Source: Madurella fahalii (lineage: Eukaryota > Ascomycota > Sordariomycetes > Sordariales). Taken from it: 64,000 nt of DNA. The translations under genes and the position numbers were made by a program. The notes beneath the pieces were generated by a model, which did no database searches, was not told where the DNA came from, and saw only the letters and a program-made list of their open reading frames with translations. Of this stretch, positions 33,324 through 45,132 are shown piece by piece. The first letter of the stretch is position 1; each line of letters opens with the position of its first letter. The stretch spans positions 9,300,001-9,364,000 of the forward strand of contig CM056874.1 in the NCBI GenBank assembly GCA_029876055.1, in the 5' to 3' direction.

Positions 33324-33665
33324 TTACGGATCGTTGCAATTCTGTGGAGGAGCCAAAAGCTCGGTATAACGGCCGACTTCTGTAGTTTTCCCTCTCTTCT
33401 CACTATTGTTGTTGTCCCCGTCGTCAACCAAGGCGTCTGCTTGCAGCTCCGTTCCCTTTTTCTTTGCAATGCCACGCCGTGACAACACGGGTCTGAGCGG
33501 CTCCTCGAAATATCTACCTACGTTTCGGAGTTGATAACTGTGATGGAGGAGGATCGTGGCAACCCCGCCGAGATGTAGCCTCCCCGATTCCCGATGCACT
33601 CGTAGATCCCTTTCAATATGACCTATGGTCTTCCCGAATAGCTGGAAGTTACGAGAGGTAGCCAT
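33324..33665 (-). CDS. Possible small hypothetical protein
   Basis: Open frame of 113 codons from a true ATG (MATSRNFQLFGKTIGHIERD at the start). Charged, with no signal peptide, membrane helix or known motif. It could be a genuine small gene or chance; overlapping frames on the other strand reduce confidence. Confidence 0.25.
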   Translation of the reverse strand: MATSRNFQLFGKTIGHIERDLRVHRESGRLHLGGVATILLHHSYQLRNVGRYFEEPLRPVLSRRGIAKKKGTELQADALVDDGDNNNSEKRGKTTEVGRYTELLAPPQNCNDP

Positions 33666-34122
33666 TTTACCAACGATATAATTACCTAAGGTTTTGCCTG
33701 GTTACGATTGACTCATTGCGGCGTCGCTTTGCCGCGACACTTATAGATCCGCTACAAGGATTAGTACCTACCTAGACTTTATATAGGCTGCTTCCCGTTT
33801 AGTTAACCCGTTCGTATTAATAGTTGGCGAGTAACCAGTGTTAAAAATGTATAGCATACTGCAGGTTATAGATCGCAGAGTATGTAGCAGCTCTGAGGTG
33901 CGCGAACTATGGCATCCCTTCCGCCCGTCCGACAACCTCTCGGTCAGTGAATGCATTGTAGAGTACAATCAATCCAGAGCACGAATCCTATTCCGAACCA
34001 GAGGTTCAATAGTAGACAGCCTATATAGTGATATGTCAGTTGAACGAGAAGCTCTCTGACACTATCAACCCGTCTTCGGGAGCGCACGGGACTATGATAT
34101 AGGAAGATATCATACTTAGTGC

Positions 34123-34491
34123 GTTGGGGAAAACCGTCCCCAGTGGGCGGGGTCCTTCTGGGCGGAGAGCCACACTTACTAGGATGGCGCCCCGGGGGCT
34201 GTAACTTGCCGTAGGCCCAGTTTCCTTTGCACCATAAGTAGGGCCGTCCTGGCCATTGCTCCTTAGACATGACAATCAATTCAGCACTTTTTTCCAAACC
34301 TGTTGCAGGCTCAATTGACGAGCTTTCTTTGCGTGCAAAGCGATCTCCCTGGCTGCAGGAACCCAATTTTATGGTGTCGTCTGGCCTGTCTTGTCTAAGG
34401 TATCTTGTCTGCCTGGCATTTGGCCACCTCCCCCCCCCTTTTGTTTTGATAGGTATGTGGGTGTATATGTGTGTTTCTGTACTGTTTCATT
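34123..34491 (+). repeat. Dispersed repeat family R, copy 4
   Basis: Copy starting GTTGGGGAAAACCGTCCCC and ending near TTTCTGTACTGTTTCATT. It aligns over its whole length with both parts of copy 5, including the CACCATAAGTAGGGCCGTCC block, the CTCAATTGACGAGCT block and the GTATGTGGGTGTA block. A C-run lies near 34431-34440. It is a complete-looking, relatively undamaged copy. Confidence 0.7.
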
Positions 34492-36131
34492 AGGTAACTC
34501 GTTATCGTCCTGCCATGACATGTGCCAATCTCGCTCGTATTGGCGCTTAACTCTCCCGGCCCATTCCCTACAACTCAAGGGAATAGATTGCCGTAGTCTT
34601 GGATGCCCGGTCGACTCATCTACTATTGACTTCATCCTCAACTAACGTTGTCTAAGTTCGTAGTCTTCCTCGAGACATTCTTCTCCGCTGCATCCCGGTC
34701 AGTGCGACCTCTAAGCCCCAAAACGGCGTTAAACTACCATCAATATTATCGCAAAGGATGTGGCGCTTTGCGATGCAGCCTGGAGCGTTCTGACGCTGCA
34801 AGCATGACTCTCGGCTTTGCGGATTGTTTACTGTGCGCCGGTGCCCCTTTTACATGCAGGATTGTTGGCCAACCACCAATCAGCACATCAAACCAAACCT
34901 TCACTTCGCGTTCAAATTCATCCTTGCTATGGAACAGGAAACACATACCATCACATCTTGATGTCAATATCCCGCGACGGGACCATGCTTCCATGTGTCG
35001 ACACTGGAGAGGGATAATTGACGAATGAGGAGCTATGAGTTACAGGGACATGCTGCTGGGCCCAGCAGCCACGGCGTCGCCGGTCATTGCTAGGGGTTTC
35101 ACCTCAATGCCCACACCGTGATCAAGGGTACGATGGCGGAGCGAGTGTGTCAAAATACGGAAGACGCCGCTGCGAACACGCGCGTTTCTCAAGTATGATA
35201 TGGCTGGTAGGGGCTCAAAGATGGGACAAAGACGGTGGAGTGAAACAGCTAATGGGTTCGACCTTGCGCCCTATGAACCCACATCTGAAATCTAGACCCC
35301 GTTTCTCTTGGCGGTGGCGAAAATCATCCGCCGTTCATTTCCACTGGTTCTTATTCTGTCGCTGCTAAGAAGTGGAAGCGAAATCCTCCGTCTTTTGATC
35401 TCATTGGGTTTCCGGATCCTTTGCATTAATTATGCTGAGCGTTTCTCGGTTTCGAGAGCCATGCATGTCCCAAAAATGTGATGTCAATCTTACCGGCCAG
35501 CACCTCGTCTAAAAGAGAATACACCAGCAGGGATTGCACGGTCCCGGCGAATCGGAACGGACGGTGCTGAATTTGCTGATCTTGAGTGGCTTGACCGGCA
35601 ATTCTACGTTATGAACCCCAACACAAACTCTCGCGTTAACCTGACGACTGAAACTAAGGAGTTGGGGTTCAAAGGTGTAGTAGGTACGTATGTAATACGG
35701 ACGCTTGCGCTTATAGGTAGTTTTCGTGAATCAGAAAACGGCTTAAGCGACTTATGGGACTTTGCCTTGTTGCGGACGTTGTCCCATTTCCCAGTACAGT
35801 ACATTACACGGGTGTTCGCGCTTGAAGGATTCTTGGCCACCCCGGTGAGGACCCCCGGCACAGCGACGAGACACCGGGCACACCGGTGCCTCACGGATGT
35901 TGCCGTTATATTGCTACAGGCTGGATCCTCGTGATTCTCCAGACACCCAGACTCTCCATTCAAAATAGAACGATTTATATCCTTCTCTTTACTAGTTTCT
36001 AACTACTGATCCGCGACGGTAGTTTCTTCCTTCAGCCAGTTCCGCACACCACGCACCCACCACAGCCTGTCAGCGGGAAGGCCGCCCGCCCCCTGAAGAC
36101 CGAACCGGACCCACATTGCAACCGTGCCAGC
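34492..36131. other. Intergenic; overlapping unassigned frames
   Basis: Frames such as 35611-35934 (+) and 35604-35963 (-) overlap on opposite strands and carry no motif. No transposon ends or RNA genes were seen. Confidence 0.35.
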
Positions 36132-37495
36132 ATGATTACAGAAGAGGGCGGCGTTATCCCTATATTTCCTCCGCCTCCGGGTGCAGAGGTCGATTTCATC
36201 AACGGCGAAAGCATCGCATATCGGCTTTTTTGTTGTGGCTATTGTCTTCGCACTTATCACTTTGATCTGCCTCTCTATACGCATATTCTCCGCTGTCTTC
36301 ATCCTAAGAAAATGGCATCTCGACGATAGTGTGTAAACATAACCGCGTTGGAAAGCTGGAGGTGCTAACAGATTTCGTAGCTTTCATTCTCATCGCCTGG
36401 GTGAGCTTACTGGCAGCAACTAGGCCCTATTAGCTGCCATCGTCTCCGTATAGTGCTGACGTTTTTCCGAGTAGTCCTTCGCCATTGCAAACTCAGTACT
36501 ATCTATGGTCGGTATGTCCCCCCGCTACATCCAAACTCCATTCCAGCTACCTCCTTCGCTGACATTGACTCCAACCCAGAAACCCAGTTTGGACTCGGTA
36601 AACATATTTGGAATACCTCTTTGGAGGATATCCTAATGTTCCTCAAGGTATGTATGACACATTCACCAAGGTGAATAGCAAGGAACTGACATCTATTAGA
36701 TCGGGGTGATAGGCGGTCCTCTCACATACCACGTTGCCACCCTGTTCATCAAACTCTCAATCCTCAACTTCTATCTCCGCTTCTCTGTGGAAAGGGCCTT
36801 CCGGTCTGCCGTTTACTTCGTTATGTTTGTGACCGTCGGCTATACCGTGCCTAATGCCGTTCTTGTCCTCTACGCGTGCCGGCCATTGTACGCATACTGG
36901 GACATATTGGTGCAGGGGGCGTCCTGCGTTAACTTCAACGCGGTTTTTCATTCTGGGAAAACGTTCAACATGGTAACTGACTTTGCTATCTTGCTGCTGC
37001 ATATCTGGATGTTACGCCCCATGCATGCCCCGCTGCCGAAGAAGATTGGGGTCACCCTGATTCTCATGGCTGGTGGCTTGTATGCCAACCACCCGCCCCC
37101 TTCTCACCCGCTCGACACTGACTATGCCCAGTGTCTGCGCCGTAAGCCTTATGCGTATGATCACCGCGCTGATTGGAATGTTCGACTCTGATATCACTTA
37201 CCACTACACGAACAACATCATCTGGGGGTGCGCGTATACCTCCTTCCCCTGACTTGCATTTCTATCAGCTTACCATTTCTGTCGTAGGATTGTCGAAATG
37301 CAGTTTGGCATCACCTGCGCCTGCCTCCCCTGCCTCAAGCCCTGTTTCAGACAATATTTTCCCGCCCTCCCGTTCTTTGACGTCCGGCCAGAGCAAAGTA
37401 TTATCTCTTCGTTTCAACTCTCCAGCCGGGTCGCGCGCTTCGGCCGGGCTGATCGATGGACACATCCTCCGCCGGCAGATCCAACGGTTAATTAG
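36132..37495 (+). pseudogene. PTH11-like seven-helix receptor (fungal rhodopsin domain), frameshifted
   Basis: Integral membrane protein of the Pth11-related GPCR-like group (fungal rhodopsin-like domain). The N-terminus (MITEEGGVIPIFPPPPGAEV) leads into helix 1, then a six-T run near 36220-36226 breaks the frame; with five Ts the frame continues as VVAIVFALITLICLSIRIF and ends in LDD before an intron. Later pieces include LGKHIWNTSLEDILMF, then YHVATLFIKLSILNFYLRF (helix 3/4) and YACRPLYAYWD (the conserved extracellular Cys). A clean intron within 37083-37131 and another near 37229-37288 join the remaining helices to IVEMQFGITCACLPCLKP and a Ser-rich tail. The section 36400-36520 is hard to model and may be eroded. 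A single-base sequencing error in the T run is the main alternative to a real pseudogene. Confidence 0.65.
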
Positions 37496-39159
37496 TTGTG
37501 GTCGAAACCGACTGACGATGTAGAGCATGATAATACCCCGGCTGCACTCGTTCCAGACAGAACATTCATCTGTCAATAACGAGCACTGAGATTACAGAAA
37601 GGATTATCAGGGTTTGGAGGCAATCCCAAGTTGGTTGGCAGAATTTTATCGGTTTCTGATTAGAGGAGACTTGGAGGGTAGGAGAGTCGGCACAGACAGC
37701 TGTCGCGCGTACGGTTTCGGATATCTACCTCGTCAGACGCTCCATTATATCCCTCTAGAGTCTCAGTGACTTCTTTGTGTTAGTATCTCTTTCAGGACGG
37801 GAAATGCTAGATAGCTAAAGTGTCTCTGAAGTATCATAGGGCGTATCGTGCTCGGCGTGAAACACCCACAACTCGAAGACCGCTTGTCACTTGAAGAGCC
37901 CCGATCATATGAGGCTGATAGCTATCTAGGGTTTGGGCGCGAGGAAAGGGAGGTCCCATTAGTCTTTCTGGCGACACCGGAGAGAGTCACTAGCCTTGTA
38001 GGGACAAAGATCTCCGCTCCTACTGGATTCACTCGGCATCGTATTTAGTTTTGTACCGCGTAATTATTCTCGAAACAGCTTCCTTGATTCACGGCAGATC
38101 TGCGCAATTGATTGGGGTGGAGGATTGCAAAACGGCTATCATTTGTAGGAGCCTGCTGCTGATGACGTGTCCATCGTCTCGAGCCGCTTCAATGATACAC
38201 ATATCTGATCGGGCAGTTGGATAGTAGGAGGTTGGTGTGCTGCAAAGGCCCTGGGCTGTCATTGCGGGATGGACTGAACTGGATTGCTACTATATGCCCA
38301 CTAATTAGTAGTAGGCATTGTTCAAGGAACGTATGAGGCGTGGTGTGTGCCCTTTCACATCAATATAGACACAGGTGCCGTAAGTTGCTTAAATATGGTC
38401 GACTACATCTTGTAGAACTATCCTCGCGAATTGGACAAAGCCGCCCCCAATTCGCCTCAGGTAATGATTGTCAAAGAGCCCACCCGCAAGGCAGTCAAGA
38501 GCCACGTGACAGCACCATTAGTCTAAGGTAAACAACGTTATGACGAGTTACAAGGACAGTAACAACGACAAGCGTTTAACGTCTCATCAACGGCAGCAAT
38601 AACAACCCGTGCTTATAGATGCAATGCTTGTTACAAACATAGCACTCTCTCTGAGACCTGGAGGGACGATTGTACCATCCTCGCATGCTATGCCACATAA
38701 ACAAAGAACGGGGTATGTCAACCAACCACCCCGTTTGCGATGAGAACCGGCGCTTTCATCACTAGGTACACCGCCTGGCACGCAAGGCATGCATGTTACC
38801 GTCTTGGCCAAAGTTTATCATGAGCTTCTGTGATTATACCAATTGATACGAAGGTAACAGTAGATACAATGCACTGGGAATGCCGGAAAAGGCGGGCAGT
38901 GGGCGTCTTTCCGAGCCGCGTTTTTGCAGGCATCGTTGCTAAGCCTGGATTAGCTATCTAAGGTAAGGTACTTTACTATCGCAAGAGTGTCACATCTACC
39001 GCCTGTTGCAGTTCGAGACGACCCCCGGCAGGTAGCACCCTACCTGGCGGTTGCATCTCGGGAAATCACTTAATAACCACATGTTAATATAGCTATCGAA
39101 CTGCTAAGCAAGAAACCCTCAAACGTGTGCTTCGAGGTTGCACACTCCACTTCTCGGCC
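37496..39159. other. Intergenic, no recognisable gene
   Basis: Short unrelated frames on both strands. Lies between the PTH11-like gene and the 3' end of the second P450. Confidence 0.35.
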
Positions 39160-40986
39160 CTAAGCTGCCAAGTCTCTTCGTTTATAGCGTATATAAATCG
39201 GAACATGTGATTTTTCTGGTCTGAGCATGTTTCGATCCACCCGCGGCATTGCGCCCACCTTTCGGCGACCCTGCTCATCAGAAAGCTCAAAGTCAAAATT
39301 GGCCAGCATATGGACAAGGATCAAATTGATCTCGAGTTTTGCGAGTCTCATGCCCGCTGCTCACATCTTGTTAGCTACCTTACCCATTCACGAGCTAGGA
39401 CTAGAAGGTAGACTTAATTACCGCAGAGATGGCGGCCGGATCCCCAGCCTAGAAACGTGTGTGGCTCGTCTTCATCCGAGCCGGCCAAGTTGGAAAACCG
39501 TCCAGGATTGAATGTGAGGGGGTCCGGGTATAGCCGTGGATCCATATGCATATTGTCGGGAAGGTAGGCGGCGTATGAACCGTTCGGTACTACATCACCG
39601 GTGTCGCCAATCGGGATATCACGACCGCTTATATTTTTCCTAAAAAATGTCCCTGTAGACGTTATTCGTAAGGTCTCCTGTAGGCACGAGTAGAGAATAG
39701 GGAATTCAGACTCCCAATCCTGCAGCGAAAGAGTAGCGAGGATGTCATTTGGTGACTGCTTTGGGTCTGCACGGTGCTTTGACAAGACAGCGTCGACTTC
39801 CTCTCTACATCTCTCCTGCCAGCCAATCGCATCGGCTAAAAAGGCAGGCAGCCACGTCACAGCAGCTCCCGTCATCGTGACGCTTGATGAGAGAGCGCTG
39901 AAGGTGAACTTGCTTCACGGTTAGTCACCCCAACTCCTAGGAGCACGAAGTAAATTTCTGCGGCTTGACTCACCCGGACCACCTTGTCTGCATCGCCATC
40001 TTGGTCGTAGATATACTGAAGGGTATCATCTACGCGGCAACCAGTCTTATTGCGCCGTTCGAGGATCTTCATGATGACCATGTACAGTCTTGCGCTGGCG
40101 ATCAAGCGACCCACGCATGTCGGCGTGACTAACCAGGGAAATATAATGTGTGCTAGGCTAGTGCTCTTCTCGAAGTTCTCGAAGATACGAAGGGTATGGC
40201 GCAACAACATGTCGTTCTCGGCAATCTCGGTAGCGCCTACACTGCGTTGTACAAGCTTGTACAAAAGCATATACACGCTTTGGGTCACATTCGTCACTCG
40301 CCAGCGCGGACTGAGAATATGATTGATAAGAAGTCCCGATACAAGATATAGAAATGAAGAGCAGTACTTACTCTGATCTTGAGGCAGGTTGAGATGCCAG
40401 TTCATCACAAAACTCCCCAACGTCGCTGACAAGTACGGGCAGTCTCGTGGCTAGCTTTTCCGCACGCGAGAGTGCGGACACACATTTGACGAAGAACGCA
40501 GCTCCATAGTCATCGCGGGCATCGTTGGACGATACCAAGCCTGTCAGCAGCTCGACAAAGCTGCCGATATGTGTCAGCGGTTGGAGAAATTTAAGGGAGC
40601 GAGCAGTGTGCAATGTTGAAACATATGACTTCGCACCCTTGGGATACGCTGAACTCCTTGCTCTCGAAGAATGTCTTTCTGCCACTCAAGCCGCCAAGGT
40701 TGATGATGTGTTTCTTCCCAACATAGAAGCTGAACGTCCCGCCTGGAAATACGTTGCTGCCCTCCACCACCATATCCCGCCGTCTACTATAGAAGCGTAA
40801 TGCGGAACCGATGACCGGCCATTGGTATGCTTCCCATAATTTGGGTGAGCCATTAGGCAGGAGTGGACAAGTCAATGACTCGGCATATTTTATACAGACG
40901 ATAACGAGGGGTACAAGCAAACATAGCAAGAAGCAGGACCAAGTAATCGGCTGGACATGGCGGTAAACGGTTGTCGTATTCTCCAT
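39160..40986 (-). CDS. Cytochrome P450 monooxygenase (CYP7/CYP8/CYP51-like clan)
   Basis: Five exons (40986-40637, 40560-40372, 40310-39974, 39908-39422, 39356-39160) join in frame to 520 codons, 519 residues. The start is the ATG of MENTTTVYRHV; frames extending further upstream begin with TTG. One N-terminal anchor (WSCFLLCLLVPLVIVCIKYA) is followed by the Pro-rich hinge and WPVIGSALRF. The K-helix motif is ETLR (CLQETLRITS) and the heme loop is FLGWGSGRHLCAGMRLA, with the Cys codon directly before intron 4 and the following Ala codon spanning it. The I-helix (SSVTMTGAAVTWL) lacks the acid-Thr pair, as in several members of this clan that work on steroids or terpenoids. No damage seen. Whether it acts in the diterpenoid pathway 21 kb away is inference; its flanks are PTH11-like genes and repeats. 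Confidence 0.87.
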
Positions 40987-42457
40987 CTTATTTTGCCGCG
41001 AGTTGTATGTTAGAGTAGAAGCGTAGAGACCGTTATAGGTATTGAGGAGGAGTAATGATAGTAGGATAGAAAGGAGCAAAGCTGCAGGCGACAAACCCCC
41101 GGCTATTTGACATGCTAATGCCTCTCGTCATTTGAGAAGACTCGGGGCCCCTTAACCCCTCTTCCAATTCCAGAAGAGACCACCACACCTCGTCAGATAA
41201 CGTGGTAGAGGAAAGGGGCGTTTTGACATTAGTGACACCACACCAACCAGCTAGACTTTTGTACTTTCAGCGCGATATTGATAACACGATGACACCTAGC
41301 TAAGGTACTTAGGTACCACCATAGTGCATGACGTCTACCAGGTATCGTTAGTATCTCTATTGATAGCACGGAGTACAGAGGTCTGGGTAGCCCAATTGGT
41401 GGCCTTGATATCGGAGACGCCCTCCCCCCCCCCCCCCCTTTTTTTTTTTCTCCACTGGGTACATACCTCTATAGGCCCGCAAGTCTGATCGCCACCTGAC
41501 ACCTGCTAGTAGTTCAGTAATAGGGAAAGACCAATGCCGGAACTTTGGTCTTCTTTTCACAGCACTTAGGTTCAGAGGTGGGTATTGGCATGCAGGCTTT
41601 GTGGGGGCTAGATTACTTCTACGGAACGGACGCCGTCGACATGCAGGACGGACAACCCCCCCCCCCCCCCCCAACACAATCTTACCCAGCGCCGCACCCT
41701 TGTCGAGCTCGGTTCATTCGTTGTCCTACGTTGGACTGGGCCTGCCGTTAGCTATTGGTGGGCAAGGACTTGCAGAGAGGAATCGTGAAATGAAGGGACA
41801 GCGGAGCATTTACTAATCTTTGGAGAACGCCGGGACGCCGGCACACTCAAACGAAGATACAAGCGGCGCAGCAGTAGTGATTATTTGCAATCCTGCGGTA
41901 GTCACATATCGACGTAGGCCATTGGCCTGGAGCCTATCACTACTAGTGTCATGCTGTACGACCCTCAGGCTTGGAGGCCTGTACATCATTGGGCAGAATG
42001 CTGGTTGAGCTCGGTCAGGACGCAGGATCATAGAGCTGCATCTATGCATATCTTTACTCTGGATGAAGATTCTATACCTCTCTTGACTCTGTTAGTGACC
42101 TACTGGATGCTTAACCACGAAAGAGGCTGTCTTCCCTTTGGTCCACAAGCGGCACAGCGGCTTCTAGGAAGCGATATTGACTGCCGTACTACCCTCGCGT
42201 GACAAATGTGCGGCAAGGTTCTTTTGCAAAGCCCGTTCTGTGCTACATCAGATAGAAGCAGAACGTTCTAGGGAGATATCCCTCCCTTTGACTCTTCTGA
42301 TCTTCCAACTGCTGCTTTTCTTCCGGAGCCTTTTGGCTGTATGAAACCTTCATCTTCAATCCTCAATACCAATCGTTTGCACCAAAAGGTGAAGGTTGTA
42401 ACTTGATCATTCCTACCACAATCGACGGCTATTTTCTTGTACCTTGATACCTTAGTT
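40987..42457. other. Intergenic with long homopolymer tracts
   Basis: Promoter of the P450 at the left. Contains a C-run followed directly by a T-run (about 41425-41450) and a second C-run (about 41657-41672). No gene recognised; overlapping frames here are low-complexity. Confidence 0.45.
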
Positions 42458-44061
42458 ATGAACGTGTCTGCCATTAGTCTCTGGGACATTCCAGCTGGGC
42501 AGGCTCCTGCAGGCGAGGAATCCAATTTCATCGACCCACCAACTCTTGGACCAGTCCTCGCAATCGGGATCTATATTTTCTTCCCCTTGACTATTGTCTT
42601 CTTCTTCGCTCGGCTTTATACCCGGGCCCGCCTGACTCACGCTCTTGGTATAGACGATTGTACGTGAAAGATCTGATACCAAATAGTCCGCTACCGCTAA
42701 CGTTGAGCCCTGATCTCTGTATTATCGCCGTTGTTAGTTTCTTGTCTTTACTAAACGCTGAGGCCCGGACTGATATGCCTATAGGCTAGCATACTTGCTT
42801 ATGGTGGTGTCTTGTTGGCAAGTAGGTGTTTACTTCTGCAGGACTACTTATTTCCAAAGCTTGTCCGTGGTTTCGTTACTAATCTTAGGTGTCCACGGAT
42901 AGTCCTGAACCTGAAGCCGGTCTCGCCTCTCGGAAGGCACATATGGGACATCCCTATTGCCGCGTTTACCAGTCAATACTCCGAGGTACATTGATTGCAG
43001 ATTCCTCTCGCACGGCGCTATTAGAGCCAACTCACTAATAGCAACTGCAGCTGGTCACCATGGCCTTGGTTGCATATCCCACAGCTGCTATGTTCACCAA
43101 ATTGACGATTCTGGCGCTCTATTATCGCATCTTCAAACCCGCACTCTGGGCGCATCACTCGATCTGGGTCGGTATAGCGTTGACAGTTGTATTCTATTTG
43201 GCCACCATCATTGTGCTTCTTGCTTTTTGCGTACCTGGACCTACAGAAACTTGGCTTTCGAAGGTATCATTCGGCACTTGCCCTACCTTGCAGGTTAGGA
43301 TAGCCCGGTCACAAGGAATATTCGGCCTCATTTCCGACTTGTACATCCTTGTCATCCCGGTGTGGCTGGTATCCCGCTTGTCGCTTGCTCCAAAACGGAA
43401 GGCTGGCATTCTGGTAGTGTTCCTGACGGGACTCCTGTAAGTCAGAATTTCGTTTCGCGTACTTGATGTCATTCTCCAGACTAACAAGTCTTGAAGCGCT
43501 ATTGCTAGTTCGGCAGGGGGACTGGCCACTCGCGAACAGGTCACTTTGGCAGACCCCAACTATTTGACAACGCCCTATTTGTTTGGGTCAGTCTCCTTCA
43601 TCCATCCAACCGTCTATTACCCCTGTTTGCCTTGTCTCTGTACATGGAGTTGCTAATAGCCGCCTATCATCAGCCTCTGCGAAGTTAGCTTCGGCCTCAT
43701 ATGCAGCTGCATGCCCGTCCTTACGGTGACGTTGAAGTCCTTAGTAGCAAAGGCGGTATCGTCATGGAACTCCGTTAAGAAGTACTCGCAGACACTCGTT
43801 TCACGGGCGGATTATGGTACAACAAGTTCCAACAACCAGCTGCCTGAGATTCCCCGGGGAACCGTGTCGGGGCTGAGAACATTCATTAGAAAGTTTCACT
43901 TGTCTAACGCGCAGAGCGTTCCCTTAAGTGATCTTTCTACTTTCGCCACGCTCGACTCAACCATGGACCGGGATTATCACGGGCAGCTGCGCGATATTTA
44001 CTCTGGCAATGCCGCATTGCTTACCCCTAAGACTCCTGGAAGTCGTGGTGAGATGGTGTAG
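42458..44061 (+). CDS. PTH11-like seven-helix receptor, second copy
   Basis: Membrane receptor-like protein of the fungal rhodopsin-domain group. Exon 1 (42458-42659) encodes a short ectodomain and helix 1 (LAIGIYIFFPLTIVFFFARL) ending in GIDD. Well-supported later exons are one ending at 42985 (GRHIWDIPIAAFTSQYSE), 43051-43436 (FTKLTILALYYRIF, the conserved helix-3/4 block, then FCVPGPTE with the extracellular Cys), one starting near 43498 (EQVTLADPNYLTTPYLFG), and the last from about 43672 (CEVSFGLICSCMPVLTVTL and a Ser/Thr-rich tail, stop at 44059-44061). The 42660-42900 section between helices 1 and 3 needs one or two more introns that I could not place uniquely. Such receptors are thought to sense surface or metabolite cues. 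It sits between two P450 genes and resembles the copy at 36132. Confidence 0.7.
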
Positions 44062-45132
44062 GAGCGTTGGGAAAAGGCAATGCATAGCATGTTGGATGGA
44101 GAATGATCTCGGATTATACACTGATTGCCTCTTCATGTGGAAATTGTGCCTTTCTCTTATATCTCTTCCTCTATCGCTAGCCGAATATAATCAGGAAAAT
44201 CTCTCTGTGTATAATATTCTTAGCGTAATATGAAGTAGCTACTTAGCTAGAGCAACCTATTAGCCTCGTTGAGATGTATAGTTCGAGGGTAGTTACCAAA
44301 GTTCTACCTAGTGGGTGGATATGATACACCTATCCCGACACGAGCGATATCTGGGTTGTTATTGCTGTGGCCGCTGTAAATTTTATCGGATATGGTGGAG
44401 TTAGGTGTTTCGTGGTGACGTCCTTGGAGTCAACCAATGTTGTACTTAGTTTTCTCCGTCTAGCGAATTGATCCTAACCCTTCACCCCTCCAGGACTTGA
44501 AGATACAATACACAACATAGTCTCTCGAGGCCAATCTCCGGGCTCATGTTTCCAATAGTCCTCGATATAAAAGAAGGTCCAGCAGTTGTGTTATATATTC
44601 AACCAGTCTTCACATAGTACCTGCTCTTCTTATGCGACCTGTGTTCCTTGTGCGAGATAAGTCCCGTTATAAACCTTGGATGGCCCAATGGCTGACCACT
44701 GTGTCCTTTAGTGCTGTTATTAGGGAGGTTGCCGATATTGACTCAAATGCAGCTATGTGATTTGCGCAGTGCGGTGCGGAATGCAGTTGTGTACCCTACT
44801 CCCCGGAAGTACTGTAGGGAAGATGTCAGGTCTAGAATGCACGGGCCACCAACAGTAACACGACAATGCAGTTGACTGCCATGAAGGCGCTTTTTTGCGG
44901 CACACACGAAGCCACAAACTATTATTAACCCCATGCCGCCAGATTCCCATACCCAACTTTGGTTTTCCCCATTTTCCTCCCGCATTATCTCCAATCACGC
45001 GTTCTGTTCCCGAAGCCTGAGCAACTTCTGAGCCTATAAAGCAAGCTATTCCACATTTCGGTCATTATTTTCGCGTTTCGTAATCACCTGCCATCACACA
45101 GATTGTTGTTGCATCCTGGTCAGGCTGTTGAG
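44062..45132. other. Intergenic, upstream of the third P450
   Basis: No gene recognised. The right half is the promoter of the P450 (plus strand); TATAAAGC occurs near 45036. Confidence 0.4.

Noticed and set aside
35604..35963. Two opposite-strand frames of about 110 codons
   Set aside because: They overlap almost completely, have no motif, and there is nothing to choose between them.
40987..41094. N-terminal extension of the second P450 with an extra hydrophobic segment
   Set aside because: It would start from TTG at 41094; the ATG at 40986 gives a single anchor and a standard length of 519 residues.
45103..45132. Upstream extension of the third P450 start to 45103
   Set aside because: The codon there is TTG; the first ATG in frame is at 45133 and gives a normal membrane anchor.
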